Assembly (NCBI GenBank): GCA_030765065.1
Contig: CM060989.1
Span: forward strand, 39,609,501-39,673,500
From: Deroplatys truncata
Taxonomy: Eukaryota > Arthropoda > Insecta > Mantodea > Mantidae
Direction of reading: 5' to 3'
DNA: 64,000 nt
Each line of letters starts with the position of its first letter. Positions within the stretch are counted from its first letter, which is position 1. The notes under the pieces were generated by a model. That model had not been told where the DNA came from, did no database searches, and worked only from the letters and a program-made list of their open reading frames with translations. Shown here piece by piece: positions 42,720 to 54,781 of this stretch. The translations under genes and the position numbers were made by a program.

Positions 42720-42893
42720 CTATTATCGCTTTAGTCTATTATACTTTTCTTATGCCTACAACGAAATATGAAAATGTGTAATGAATGTTTATCTCTATTA
42801 TCAAGAAGTAGATAAAATAATAAGCTTTTGTAAGAATAGTTTGTAGAAGAGTGATTAGAGAAAGTCATGTGAACACAATACAAAAGATTTTTT
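42720..42893 (+). mobile_element. Fam-H 3' fragment
   Basis: ATGAATGTTTATCTCTATTA through TTAGAGAAAGTCATGTGAAC and a T-tail. Confidence 0.65.
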
Positions 42894-43289
42894 TTGGTTG
42901 AATTTGATACCCGAAACCAGTAATCGCATTTTAAGTTTTTTGTTTGTGTTCGAAGGGAAGAGACGGTTGGCAAACTGCCCTATTTACCCGGAGTCAAGTC
43001 GTTTACTTCGTAACTGACCTTTGACATCGCTTCTCTCTTGGCAGAAGCGACGCGTGCTCCACATACACCTAGAGCATGCAGTGAAAATCAGATATTGCAT
43101 TGCAATTCATTATTTTATAGAAAAGCTTGGAGAGGAACGAAATATTTAAGATTGTTTGTTCTTTTCCGCGATTTGTGTTCGTTACTTGAAAGTGGAAAGC
43201 TCCGTTTCACATGTAGATTCGATCGCATTGCAAATTTTAGAAGAGGCACAAGTTTATGTAGTGGCCCTTTTACGAAGGTTTCAAATTTT
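42894..43289. other. Unassigned DNA
   Basis: CTTCTCTCTTGGCAG at about 43030-43044 looks like an acceptor, but the following frames are not protein-like and run into Fam-H. No gene called. Confidence 0.35.
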
Positions 43290-44120
43290 ACTTTCTCTAC
43301 TACGTATAGTAAGTAGTGGAAGAATTGTATTCCATCCAAAATTTCGATATCGAGATTTCACCGTAAATATGTTTTGAGGATCCCTGGACTCAAAAAAAGA
43401 ATTTTTAGATAATGGCCCGTGTGAGCGTATATGTGAACTCAAAACCGAAAAGTCGGATGAATACCAAATTTGGTATTTAAGTTCAGTATCTTCCAAAGAT
43501 GCAATACGAAGATTTTAAAGAAAATCCCCCGTCCCAAATTACTCTTTACACGGAACAGTTTTAGAAATTTTTGATTTTCTAAAAAAAATGGCTTTAACGA
43601 TTTTGATTTAAATACCGCATATTAAGATATTTACATGACAAAATGTATATCTTGAATTTTCTGGGAATACCCTATGAAGTTCCTCTTCATTCGAAGAAAT
43701 TTTGTATAATTTTGTATAACTGGTAAACGTTAAGCGATAGACAAAAAGTCTACACAAACACAAAATTTATTCAAATAGCATTTTTGTGGCATAAGCTATT
43801 TCTGAGATACCCATTATTAATGGTTTGAATTGATCTAAACTTTTGTCATTATTTTTTAATTCCTGTCGATTTTCAGTTGATTCTTGCGATTGCATGAAAA
43901 GAGTATGGAATTTTAGGGCCAGCATACAGCGTCCAGTTATTAAACATATGACTATCGCTATTCTCTTTGTAACTACATAACAAAATGTTAATGTAGCTAT
44001 TTCAGCAAAGATTTATTTGGATTAAAATGAAATCAGAAGGAAAATAAGCTTTGGTAAGAATATTTTGTATAACAACTAATAAATGATATAGGGTAGGGAA
44101 GGTAATGTAAATGTAACAGT
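43290..44120 (+). mobile_element. Fam-H complete, intermediate age
   Basis: Both termini present (ACTTTCTCTACTACGTATAG; GTAGGGAAGGTAATGTAAATG). It has a young-type 5' palindrome but an old-type core, with no TG expansion. Confidence 0.82.
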
Positions 44121-44420
44121 TTGTTTCTGTTACAGAAGAAAGCAATGTTCAAAATAGTACATCTAAGTTGCACAGAGGGGCGAGGGAGAAGGTTGGAGAG
44201 AGTGACAGAATGGAAAAAGAAAGATGGAGAAAGAGGAAAAATAAAGAGCGGGAAGAGAGGGAGGCTGAGGAAGACAGAAATAGTGTGGAAGTGGGAAAGA
44301 GAAGTAGAAAAGGAAGACTTTTTTGCATTTAAGGCAATAATACGAGCAGAGCTGCGGATTCTGCAAATATTACAGAGTGGGCTGAATTTGATGGGACACA
44401 TTTCAAATGCATATTTCTAG
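44121..44420 (+). other. Purine-rich open frame, doubtful exon
   Basis: Preceded by TTTGTTTCTGTTACAG, a good acceptor. Two of the three frames stay open for 66-100 codons, both very rich in K, R and E, which is expected from purine-rich DNA alone. Neither open frame fits the phase 2 left by exon d. I do not call it a gene. Confidence 0.2.
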
Positions 44421-44945
44421 GCATGGGTGAGGCACATTCATAAAACAGAATGCAACATAATGCGATTGTTCGCGAAACGACAACATTGCACGGAAAAGGC
44501 CCAAGGGGCCATTCACAATGAAAATTAAGCAGTAACATAATGACGTATAACTTAAACATAAAATTAACGTCATTCACAACGACAAACCGAAACAGCCAAC
44601 TGTGAGAGAGTGTGAAACAGCTCAACTAATATAGCGGGCTGTGAAGCGACCACCGGAAGTGCACACGACAAAAGAGGTTATGTACGTGTATCAGCATGAA
44701 CAAGAACCTATCGTCACAATTTGTTTTGCTGCGATTTCTGTAGATATTCCAGTGATTCCTGACCTATGATCTTACACATAAAGGCAGTCAGGAAGTCAAA
44801 ACGCAGCACAAACAGGTTGCACTTTATTTTCACAGTGCAGTACCTTTGAATACATGGCTTCCGTGATGTCAAATACAGGCAAGCAACGTTCAGCGATGTT
44901 TTAACTAGTGGGTGGGGGAGCCCTTCCATGCAGGTAAAGGTTTAG
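44421..44945. other. Unassigned DNA
   Basis: Contains the motif CATTCACAAYGA in two places but no recognisable element. Confidence 0.35.
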
Positions 44946-45955
44946 CTACTAAACTGTATTCACTCTTAGATTGACCCACGCCAAAACAAACCCACGTGAC
45001 CAGTGCACCATGGTACGACACGGTAGTAATGCGCGCAGGACAGTAGTCCCATGCTAGTAATCTAAATTTTAGAATGAATTTATCCTTAAATGGTATAATA
45101 TTCTATACAAATACCTAAGAGTTTAATTAACACTAATTTGCACTGTTAAACAGAGCTGCAAGTCCCAACATGCAATTCGTATGTCATCTGACCGAGTATG
45201 CACAGAATACTGTTTACAGCATGAAACCCGCAGTTTCTGCTTAGTATCATAGAGGGCGGTGAATTTGCTCTCGCGTCTTCGTCGACTTATATAAAGCATA
45301 AGCCGGGCAAACCATCGACTAGTGGTGGAAAAAAAACAAAACAATATTATTGAATGTGTGAAATATCCAACACTTACGGTGAAAGAATTAGTGAAACTAA
45401 CTTCTGAGTTCATCAGTGTTTCGAGTACAAGTATAAACAGTGTTCGTAAAGTAAAATCTGAAACAGGAAAACTGTTATACCCGGGAAAAAAAGAAAGCGT
45501 GTGAAATACGCGATGCAAGAATGCCACGATTTTGTGAAGAATGCAATTTGCATAACAGTGCACAAATTGGTTTTTTAAAAATGAGCCGCCAACAGTTGAT
45601 ACTGTGCTTTCCAGAGAGCGAATAAATGTAAGTTATCGCATACTGTTACTTTTACTTTCGCTGTTTCTTTTAAAATTAACTATTATTGTAAGTGCAAATT
45701 TTTATTTTGTTGTAACTGTCAATCTTATCTCCTTAACTCCTAACAAAATATGCTAGTCACCGTTTGAGTTATCCGAATAAGGGCTCTGATCGTTTTGCAT
45801 TAGTGCCTAGTGTACTCGCCACAAATGGTCGTGAAAATATGACAGTATTTCTGGCGCGAATGGCGGAAGGATACATTATAACGGTGCACTGGTCACCTGG
45901 GTTTTGTTTTGGCGCGGACCAACCTAAGAGTAAATACAGTTTAGAAGGTGGTAGT
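44946..45955 (+). mobile_element. DNA transposon relic with about 65-base inverted repeats
   Basis: AAACTGTATTCACTCTTAGA at 44951 and TCTAAGAG... in inverted form at 45925-45943, with the inner repeat GGTGCACTGGTCACSTGGG (about 45882 and the complement at 44990). A coding relic at 45322-45600 (TLTVKELVKLTSEFISVSS, SETGKLLYPGKK, then shifted FVKNAICITVHKLVF and NEPPTVDTVLS) resembles the N-terminal part of an insect DDE transposase. Most of the catalytic domain is absent. Confidence 0.65.
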
Positions 45956-46091
45956 GTTTATTTGGTCTGAGGCAAGTGAGGTGTAAAGACGCGCGATAGC
46001 CAAAGACTATTGGCTATTTTCCACTGTTCGCGTCACGAGTTTAGCATACTGTTTACCCCTACCACCAGCTAAAGCTTTATCTTTGTGTGGA

Positions 46092-46285
46092 GGCCCAGTA
46101 TAGCCGCGGTCGCTAGAGCGTTTGACTTCGCACACTGTGGCGCAAAAGGTCGCGGGCTCGAATCCCGCATGAGTATATGTGTCCGTGAGTTCCCATTTCG
46201 GGTACAAGGGCCAGCATAAAATACTTCTAATTGTCGAGGTGCGAGGGTCTCCGAATTCTCCAACGTTCCTCAAACTACACATTAC
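46092..46285 (+). mobile_element. SINE-E, tRNA-headed
   Basis: tRNA-like CGCTAGAGCGTTTGACTTCG and GTCGCGGGCTCGAATCCCGC (B box), then a 110-base body ending before the Tc1 element. It is not a tRNA gene, since the anticodon arm and acceptor do not pair convincingly. Confidence 0.6.
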
Positions 46286-46288
46286 CTA

Positions 46289-47525
46289 CACTATGTGACT
46301 AAAAGTATCCGGACACCCCCACAAACACGTTTTTCATCTTAGTTCCATTGTGCTGCCACCTACTGCCTCGTACTCATTATCCGCGACCTCGGTAGTCATT
46401 AGACGTCGTGAAACAGCAGAATGGGACGCTCCTTGGAACTCATGGACTTCGAACGTGGTGAAGTGAATTGGATGTCACTTGTGTCAGAAGTCTGTACGCG
46501 AGATTTCCACACTCCTAAACATCCCTAGGTCCACTGTTTCTGATGTGATAGTGAAGTGGAAACGTGAAGGGACATGTACAGCACAAAAGCGTACAGGCCG
46601 ACCTCATCTGTTGACTGACAGAGACCGCCGACATTTGAAAAGGGTCGTAAAGGATAATAGGCAGACATCTATCCAGACCATCACACAGGAATTCCAAACA
46701 GCATCCACTCCAAGTACTATGACAGTTAGGCGTGATGTGAGAAACCTTGAATTCCATGGTCGAGCGGCTGCTCATAAGTCGCACATCACGCAGGAAAATG
46801 CCAAACGACGCCTCGCTTGATGTAAGGAGCGTCAACATTACACGATTGAACAGTGGCAAAACGTTGTGTGGAGTGACGAATCACGGTACACAATGTGGCG
46901 ATCCGATGGCAGGGTGTGGGTATGGCGAATGCCCGGTGAACGTCATCTGCCAGTGTAGTGCCAACAGTGAAATTCGGAGGTGGTGGTATTATGGTGTGGT
47001 CGTGTTTTTCAAGGAGAGGGCTTGCACCCCTTGTTGTTTTGCGTGACACAATCACAGCGCAGACCTACATTGATATTTTAAGCACCTTGTTGCTTACCAT
47101 TGTTGAAGAGCAATTCGGGGATGGCGATTGCATCTTTCAACACGATCGAGCACCTGTTCATACCGCACGGGCTGTGGCGGAATGGTTATACGACAATAAC
47201 ATCCCTGTAATGGACTGGCCTGCACAAAGTCCAGACTTGAATCATATAGAACACTTTTGGGATGTTTTGGAACGCCGACTTCGTGCCAGGCCTCACTGAT
47301 CTACATCGATACCTCTCCTCAGTTCCGCATTCCGTGAAGAATGGGCTGCCATTCCCCAAGAAACCTACCAGCACCTGATTGAAAGTATGCCTGTGAGAGT
47401 GAACGCTGTCATCAAGGCTAAGGGTGGGCCAACACCATATTGACTTCCAGCATTACCGATGGAGGGTGCCACGAACTTGTACGTCATTTTCAGCCAGGTG
47501 TCCGGATACTTTTGATCACGTAGTG
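46289..47525 (+). mobile_element. Tc1-like element, 1,237 bases
   Basis: Inverted repeats CACTATGTGACTAAAAGTAT / CACTACGTGATCAAAAGTAT continue to CCGGACACC on both sides. They are flanked by TA at 46287-46288 and 47526-47527. The size is that expected for a complete Tc1/mariner-type element. Confidence 0.93.
46420..47443 (+). pseudogene. Tc1-like transposase, few defects
   Basis: Start MGRSLELMDFERGEV, then a frameshift before the helix-turn-helix region (VREISTLLNIPRSTVSDVIV, GRPHLLTDRDRRHLKRVV). The catalytic triad is recognisable as VVWSDESR, IFQHDRAPVHTA and SPDLNHIEHFWDVL, that is D, D, E with about 34 residues between the last two. Defects: the early frameshift, a TGA at about 46819 where a tryptophan codon is likely, a short indel near 46955 and a TGA near 47298. 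The end is KAKGGPTPY and a stop. Inactive, but young by its low damage. Confidence 0.88.
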
Positions 47526-47527
47526 TA

Positions 47528-47767
47528 TATTTGAGATAAGCCATCCCACCCTCCTAGTTAAAACAGACCGTAAAAAACCTCCACACTAAGACAGCATCAT
47601 CCTTTGTGACTGAGTGATGTCACATTCTTTATGTGACCGTGCATTTCATTGATGAACATTTAAAATGAAACCTTAGTTACCTTCAGAACTACTAGCACAC
47701 AAAGTTAAACACCGTTTTGGAACATCTCCAATCCAAACTACAAGAAAGGTAGGATGTAGGATGTGTT
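47528..47767. other. Unassigned DNA
   Basis: No signal recognised. Confidence 0.35.
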
Positions 47768-48255
47768 TATTTGAGGGGGACACCTCGCCACTGCGACCAA
47801 CTTGATCTATTGTAGCTACACCCCCGGCAGACAGAGATGAAGTGAAGGAGCCGTAGGCAATCAGGCCCACAGAGACGCGCAGAAGTCCAGTTTGAACACT
47901 CGCGCACTAGAGGCGAGGAATCCCAAGAGGGCGACGAAGTGACCTTAACGGGTGGGGCAACGCATCCTGGCATTCACGGGAAGAAATATTCCCAATGCGC
48001 AGGCATCCACGCCATCTACACGACACCGCCAGCACCACAGGATCTGAAAACATTACTCAAACGAGAAAGGGAGAGAGAAAATGAGATGAAAGGAGAAATC
48101 GTGGTAGAATACACCACCCCAGCATTCGCCTAGGCGATCAGGGGAAAGCCACAAAAGAAACCAATGATCAGAGTGAGTAGTCACCAGAAATCGAACCCGG
48201 GACCTCCCGAATGCGGGCCACAGACGTAGCCCGCCTGAGATATTCCGCTCGGTAC
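47768..48255 (-). mobile_element. SINE-A, long copy
   Basis: The complement has the head (ATATCTCAGGCGGGCTACGT, CCCGGGTTCGATTTCTGG at about 48190-48250) and a body with CTGATCGCCTAGGCGAATGC. The end is near TGGTCGCAGTGGCGAGGTGT (47787-47806). Confidence 0.78.
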
Positions 48256-48999
48256 AACAAAGGTAAGCCAGGTTTGAACTCGAAAATTAGGGCCTATTCC
48301 AAAAGGGTTAGGAGAATGCATTGTTCGATGGCTAGCGTGCTCATCTTTATTGACCTACTGGGTTTTCCAAGGCCCTCTTAGGTCTGTTTCGCAAGTTTTG
48401 TTTCCAAACATCCCTCCATCTATAAATCTCTTCATAATGGCTAGTCGTCATTCATTTATTCCTCAGAGAAATACTTCTAAATGCATGTAGCAAACACGCA
48501 ACGCGTATAAATAAAAGTGAATCCCCTTGTTTTTGGTTGAGAGGGGGAGTCTGTTTCCGTCGCTTCCGAAGGCAATTTTACTTTCCCTATTGTTACCTTG
48601 TCGCAGTATCTCAGTGACTTTTATTATCTTTATTTGTCGGGCGCTTGTTGTTTAATTATTTTTAAATTTGGGTTCTTTGTCCTCCGGCTAGCTATTGTAA
48701 TTTACTTGAGCACATATCTCTAAGCAGGGTGTGTAAATGAAAAGGAGTCGTTGCTAAAATATAACACTGATGTAGAACATCAGAATCGTAGACTTTTATT
48801 GCCGTCACGTTTAGTTTAAGTTAATAATTGACATATTTAATGTCTGACAAACTGTTATATTTCTAAACGTAACAACAGTCCCTTGAGTTGCCGCGCTCCA
48901 ATTACTTCGCGTACTTTACATTTGTAACTAACTCTTGCGACGTGTACCTCGTGAGAGATTCTTCAGAACTGTGTGACACTTCCTTATGGCTCGAGAATA
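48256..48999. other. Unassigned DNA
   Basis: About 740 bases with no recognised feature. Confidence 0.35.
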
Positions 49000-49001
49000 T
49001 A

Positions 49002-50847
49002 CAGGGTGAATCACCTAAACTTGCACTGTAAATATTTCGGAAATGGAAAGTGCTATTGATGTGCAGTTTTCACAGCATTGATTGGTAGTAAGGGGCTCGT
49101 ACATTTAGCCTATAAACAGATTTTAATAATACTGAGCAAGTGTGCTTTTTGAGCAAGCATACAATATTTTAAATGGAACAATGCCGAGTTACATCAACAG
49201 AATAAAGGTAGGGTAAATTAGAATGTCAGTGGCGTTTGTTGCAAGATTCTAGTGCAAGTGGTTTACGAGAAATCTTATTTTGAAACTTTTACGCACCGAC
49301 ACTTGTACAACCTGTTATAGCACAAACTAAGAAAAACAAAAGGGAATTACAATACTTTTGTGGATTCTTACAAGTAAAGAGAACATAGCCCTTCAAAGGT
49401 TGTGTTCAAAATGACCACCGACAGCTTCAATACACGCTTCCAGTCTGCTATGGAAAGACTGCTGCACACGTTCTAGCATTTCAGCGGAAATTTCAAAGCA
49501 AGCAGCAGTAATACGCCGTTTCATATCGTCTGGTGTAGTTGGTACATCCTTGTCGACAGTGTCTTTCAGTCTTCCCCACAGAAAAAAGTCTAAAGGGGTC
49601 AGATCCGGTGAACGGACCGGCCAAGGTACAGGTCCTCTTCGTCCAATCCAACGATTTGGAAACAATCCGTTAACACAAGTGTAGTACTTCGTGCACTATG
49701 GGCTGGACAGCCATCATGTTGGTACCACAGGCTCCTCCTAGTCTGCAAAGGAACGTCTTCTAGCATCTGTTGGAGATGGTCTGTCAGGAGGCTGTGATAA
49801 TTGTGCGAGTTCATTGTTCCTTCTATGAACAAAGGGCCTATGACCTGATGGTTCACTATCCCACAACACACGTTTAAACTCCATGGATGATGACTTCCAC
49901 CTGACGAAGCCAACGGGGATTGTCAACAGATCAATAGTGCATGTTTCTGCGGTTTACCTGGTCGCGATTAGTAAATGTTGCCTCATCACTAAACAAGATG
50001 CATGATGAATCTGGAGTATCATGTCTTAATGCCCATGTACAAAAGTTAACACGATTCTCAAAATCGTTTCCTTGCAGCTCTTGATGGAGAGAGATGTGAT
50101 AGGGATGGAAACTATGTCGATGGAAAATGCGCAATACACTTGCATGACATACCACTTTCACGTGCGATTGTGCGGGAACTAATTTGCGGATCTACTGCAA
50201 CGGCAGCCAAAACATTAATTTCTGCTTCTTCTCTAGTCACTTGTTTGTTTCTGTTACGTAATTGGTTGAAGAGGTTGATAAATAATTGCCGAGATGGTTG
50301 ACGTCTATTGGGATACGTTTCCGCATACACCATACAGGAACGAACTGCATTCTTCCTACACTCTCCATACACCATGAGCATGTCGACTTTTTCTGCATTA
50401 ATAAATCCCATCTTCCACTCACGGCTTACTGCTTGAACTGTCACAAACTAACTGACCAGAAAGTCGCAATGCAGTCAATGAACAGAAAACACAATGCAAA
50501 CAAACATAACATCGTACCTAGCAACTAAGGAGGTTGAGTGGGACAAACAATTGTCGGAGTGGAAACTTTTCAAAATACGATTTCTCATAAACCACTTGCA
50601 CTAGAATCCTGCAACAAAGACCACTGACATTCTAATTTACGCTACCTTTATTCTGTTGATGTAACTAGGCATTGTTTCATTTAAAAAATTGTTTTTTTGC
50701 TAAAAAAATACACTTTCTAAGTATTATTAAAATCTGTTATAGGCTAAATGTACGAGCCCCTGACTCCAATCAAAGCTTTGAAAACCACTCAATAGCACTT
50801 TCCATTTCCGAAATATTTGCGGTGCAAGGTTTAGGTGATTCACTCTG
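49002..50847 (-). mobile_element. IS630/mariner-type element with 300-base inverted repeats
   Basis: Ends CAGGGTGAATCACCTAAACT / CAGAGTGAATCACCTAAACC, flanked by TA (49000-49001, 50848-50849). The inverted repeats extend about 300 bases inwards (49002-49310 and 50545-50847) with good similarity. A nearly full-length transposase lies between them on the minus strand. The end sequence is shared in style with the deleted element at 32911-33411. Confidence 0.9.
49393..50444 (-). pseudogene. Long-repeat element transposase, frameshifted
   Basis: Minus-strand frames in order: N-terminal part (50444-50112, with INVLAAVAVDPQISSRTIAR as DNA-binding helix region), 50161-49931 with the first catalytic aspartate in CILFSDEATFTN, 49913-49599 with the second in WYQHDGCPAHSA, and 49665-49393 with RSPDLTPLDFFLWG as third block. 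The order, spacing and C-terminal GGHFEHNL match a family common in insects. Three frame changes (about 50140, 49925 and 49650) inactivate it, while all three acidic positions survive. Confidence 0.85.
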
Positions 50848-50849
50848 TA

Positions 50850-51257
50850 TACTCTTTCATCTCGAGTTGCCTAAGCATTCTAATATAATTCTTATTGGTT
50901 CAAATTGCGCCAACTTTAGCGTCTGTTTTGGTCAGCCAATCACTACTACTGACAGATACTCTAGGGAAGATATGTCCTCAATTTCTGAAAAAGACACGCT
51001 ACCCTGTGACCTCAATTCCGGCTCTCTCTTCTTGGTGACAAACAACCCACCCGCTCGATTTATTGTTACCCAACTTCTATTGTCACTTTCAGTTAGGCAG
51101 TGCAAACTTATTTCCTAACAAATCCTTATAGTTAAACATTTAAAACTATGTATATATAGTAATGTTTTACACACAATGCTGGTTAAAGAATTACTTTGTA
51201 ATTTACACTATAATCACTCTGGCATTTATAGCATGTTGTGACATAAAATATTGCCTA
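50850..51257. other. Unassigned DNA
   Basis: No feature recognised; the long frame 50672-51118 begins inside the transposon repeat and is not protein-like. Confidence 0.35.
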
Positions 51258-51588
51258 AAAGTAGAGGAAGTATTGTATTTCACCTAAAAATTAGATACGG
51301 AGATTTCACTGAAAATATATGTTTTGAGATCATTGAACCCCAAAAAAGCATTTTTAGGGAAAGATGCATCTCCGGTGTGTCCGCCTGTATGAACAGCATA
51401 ATTAAAAAAGAAAAGTCGGTTGAATACCAAACTTGATATTTAAGTTTAGTATCTTCGTTTAGATATGAAGTTTTTCAAGAGAATATCCCATCCACAACTA
51501 CTCTTTATTTAAGAAAAAAATTAGTTATTCTTTATTTTCTCAATTTAAGATATTAAATACCTTAATTTTTTTCCAAATTGCCTGAGAA
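51258..51588 (+). mobile_element. Old Fam-H, left of SINE-A
   Basis: AAAGTAGAGGAAGTATTGTA through the TTTCTCAATTTAAGATATTA block. SINE-A interrupts it and it resumes at about 52128. Confidence 0.72.
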
Positions 51589-51589
51589 G

Positions 51590-52127
51590 GCAGTTACGTC
51601 TGTGGCCCGCATTTGGGAGGTCCCGGGATCGATCCCCGGTGACCGCCTAGTCTGATCCATGGGTTTTTCGGGGATTTTCTCGGGTTGTCAAACGAATGTT
51701 GGGAGTGGTTTTTTTCATCCCCCGAACCTCCTGTCCCTCCATTTCGTTCCTCTTTCATCCCGTTTGTGTCTTTCAGGATCGGAAGTGTCGGCGATGGTGT
51801 TTCGGTGCAGCGTGGCAGGGGGAAAAGGATGCTCTCTGTGACTCTCTCCGTCCCTAGGTTTTCGGCTGGCTGCCGGGGTATCCGAACCCCCTTGAAGAGC
51901 ATTGAACCCCCCACTGTGTGGCCCCCCTGTCCGTCTGCCGGGATGTCTATCAGGAAACTTAGGAACCCTGTCATTGCTGTGCCGTTGCTCCTGGTTCCAG
52001 CAGCCCGGTGTCTCCCCTCGCCTCATCATCCTTCCCAGGGACGCCTCCTCGTGGAGCGTAGGTACAATATTCCCTCTGGATCAGTCCCGAGTCCCTTCTG
52101 TAGTCAATCTAATCCTATTAATTTGGA
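51590..52127 (+). mobile_element. SINE-A, GC-rich long subtype
   Basis: Head with AAGGCAGTTACGTCTGTGGC and TCCCGGGATCGATCCCCGG. The long body has GGATCGGAAGTGTCGGCGAT and GTGGCAGGGGGAAAAGGATG. The same subtype is at 61358-61852. Its GC content creates long frames in several phases (51685-52131, 51594-51974) that are not genes. Confidence 0.8.
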
Positions 52128-52390
52128 ATAAATTGTGTATAACTTGTAAACCGTAAAAGACAGAAAAACTTTACTCCAAGAGAAAAACATACGTTTGGTT
52201 AAAACACACAATTTGTGCTATGGCATTAACCCATTTCTGAGATATTCTTTATTATAGTTTTGAATTGTCAAATACTGCTAAGTCCTTATTTGTGTTTTTC
52301 TTCCTATAGTGGTCTTCAAAGAGAAGGAATTTCAAAGCCATTACATAGTGATCCGCTGTTAAAAGATTCGACTATTGCTGGAGCCCATTT
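52128..52390 (+). mobile_element. Old Fam-H, right of SINE-A
   Basis: GTGTATAACTTGTAAACCGTAAAAG through ATTCGACTATTGCTGG; truncated before its 3' end. Confidence 0.7.
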
Positions 52391-52837
52391 CGACCAAACT
52401 TGTATAGATAACCTTTGACACAAGGCGAAAGTTACCGTCTAGCTTAGAAATCGAAATTCCGCCCCATTTCACAAGATTAGTTATTTAATTTTATGTAATG
52501 CCTACAAAACTTCGAAGACCATCTATATATTTCTCAACAATAATCGTAATAGGTCGAATATTACCAACATAAGAATAATTACTTAGGCTTTCATGGCCTC
52601 ACAAAATAACAAAGGAACAGCCAGTTCACATATTATTCGTTGATCTCCTCTCTGACATTGATCATGGAGTAACAAAGTCAAATAAATAATTACAACAGCT
52701 ATGCCAGCTATGGCTATGGCAGCGCAAATGTGCCGTAGGTTACAATCGCTTGGTAAAAATTAACATTTTTATCTTATTATACTGGACTGTGATAACAGCA
52801 ACAGCAGCAAATCAGGCAAAATACCATTCCTTTTTTT
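52391..52837. other. Unassigned DNA
   Basis: No feature recognised. Confidence 0.35.
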
Positions 52838-53117
52838 TTACTTATGGTCGCTCTTTAACTACTATGGTCCTTAGCGTCCCATTCTATATTGGGCGTGAAA
52901 GATCGATAATTTTGCTCAGAGGCCTCTTCACCAGGCTTGAGGTTCTTTTACGTGTCGTAAATCTACGACACTGGACCACCGGCTTTACTTCCCTTTCGAA
53001 GGAAACCATGCTAAGGATTTTTACGTCCGAAAAAAATCCATCGCCTTCCGCGGGTTTGAACCGCGACCTCGGGAACTAGAGGCTAAGCATGGTAACCACT
53101 ACACCACGGAGGACGAC
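52838..53117 (-). mobile_element. SINE-B full-length
   Basis: Complete minus-strand copy: ACTTATGGTCGCTCTTTAAC at the left (3' end) and CACTACACCACGGAGGACGA at the right (head). Confidence 0.87.
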
Positions 53118-53380
53118 CCATTACTTCTTATCCTTCTTTGCCTTCGTATGATTGTTTATTGCGTATTGATACAAAATAACACAAAAGGATTCAACATAGT
53201 CTCATTGACTACAAAAGTCTCTATGGTGCTCAAACATTGCTAACATAAGAATAATAAATAAGTCAAAGTTTATATCCATACTGTCTGCGATCATGCTTCG
53301 ATGCTCGGATACTCACTTATTAGCAGCGGATTTCTTTCCCTATGGGAAGTTTACGATGCTTTTATAAACGTAAAAAAAAA
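53118..53380. other. Unassigned DNA
   Basis: No feature recognised. Confidence 0.35.
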
Positions 53381-54215
53381 TCTGATTTGTTACACTCACA
53401 TGACTTCCTCTACTCTTGTAAAACTATTTTTACAAACGTTTATTCTCCATATACTTCATGTTAATCGAGGAATCGAGATATTAATCTTATTGCTAATTTT
53501 CTTGTAGATGCAAGGGGAATTGGTAGGCTTTAAGCGATAGTCAAATATTTTAAGAGCTGGTTGCTATGTGGAGTATTCCATTATCTTTCCATTATCAGGA
53601 CAAAAAAAAATGAATAATGAATTTGAGAAAAAGTATTAGTATTGGAAAATAAGGGAATAACAAGCAATATCTCGAAAATGGTTCACCCAACAAAAAGAAT
53701 GTATATGGCAAATTGTGTATTTTAACGCGATCTACATTTTTTTGTGTAGTAAAATTTTGTCTATCTCTTATGGCTTACCAGTTATGCAAAAGTCGTTCAC
53801 AATGAAGAATACTTTTGGAGACATTTCCAGAAAATTCGAGACATAGATTTCATTTGTCATAAAAATGTCTTAAACATATGACATTTTAATCAAAATCGTT
53901 AGCCATTTTTGAGAAAATTAAAATTTTCGAAAAATGTTCCATGTAAAGGGTAATCTGGTGTGGGGGGATTTTCTTGAAAACCTTCGTGTCGCATCTCTGG
54001 AAGATACTGAAACTAAATACCAAGTTTGGTGTTTATCCGACTGTTCGTTTCCGAGTTATGCTGTTCACAGAGAGACACTCACACGGACATGGTTCCAAAA
54101 ATGCCTTTTTTGGATTCAGGGGGTCTCAAAGCATGTATTTCTGGTGAAATCTCGGTATCGAATTATTGGGTGGAATACAATGCTTCCCCTACTTACTATA
54201 CGTAGTAGAGAAAGT
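53381..54215 (-). mobile_element. Fam-H complete young copy
   Basis: Complete, 835 bases, with the shortest microsatellite of the young copies (AGAGAGACACTCACACGG at 54068-54085). It is flanked by A9 on the left and A4 on the right. Confidence 0.9.
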
Positions 54216-54660
54216 AAAAGAAAACCAACAACTGATTGATATAAAAGGACAGTCGGCATGGATGATAGCAGCATTAAACCAGTCAAAGTACCTCTTCTTA
54301 TCGCTATTCTTTTCTTTGTATATCCATTTTGTCCTTATTTTATTTTCTCTTTCGTGTGTTTTCTTAGTAGTTTAGTGTATGTTGGTTACCGAGATTGAAT
54401 AAAGTTATATTGATGTTACTTAAACTGCTATTATTTCTTCCCAACCGAGATTTTCTCTATAAATAACGACGAGATATTCCGAATGTAATGAAATGGAACC
54501 GTCATTCGGCTGCGTTCACGAGAAATCACCATTACTGTGATATTTGTGGTTGTTCAGCAGTGCTTTTGCTTTGTTTTGTCAGTATTATTATTCTTTTGTT
54601 CTTTAGAGAGCCCTGTGAGTTTTAGTCAACTCTTTAAGTATCTTGTATAATACCTTTTAA
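54216..54660 (+). other. Possible 5' leader or promoter region
   Basis: Unassigned sequence before the short exon-like frame at 54661. No TATA/initiator pair stands out. Confidence 0.25.
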
Positions 54661-54689
54661 ATGCCTCCAAAGACGCGCAAGGCTATTGG
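54661..54689 (+). CDS. Possible first coding exon (MPPKTRKAI)
   Basis: ATG in the context TTTTAAATGCCT, followed by nine codons and a consensus donor GG|GTAAGT. The upstream 450 bases contain no repeat. It could begin an unidentified gene whose next exons lie further on. The short length makes chance quite possible. Confidence 0.2.
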
Positions 54690-54781
54690 GTAAGTGCAAC
54701 CTAAGGCAAAATGTTGTAGAGATAAACTATCAAACCACGAAACCACGGGCAACTCTGGGTATTTCAGCTAGTAATAATTAA

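Noticed and set aside
44121..44420. Next exon of the coiled-coil gene
   Set aside because: A good acceptor and K/E-rich frames, but purine-rich DNA gives these by composition and the phase does not fit.
51594..52156. Several overlapping frames of 80-148 codons
   Set aside because: They lie in a GC-rich SINE-A body that is repeated, inverted, at 61358-61852.
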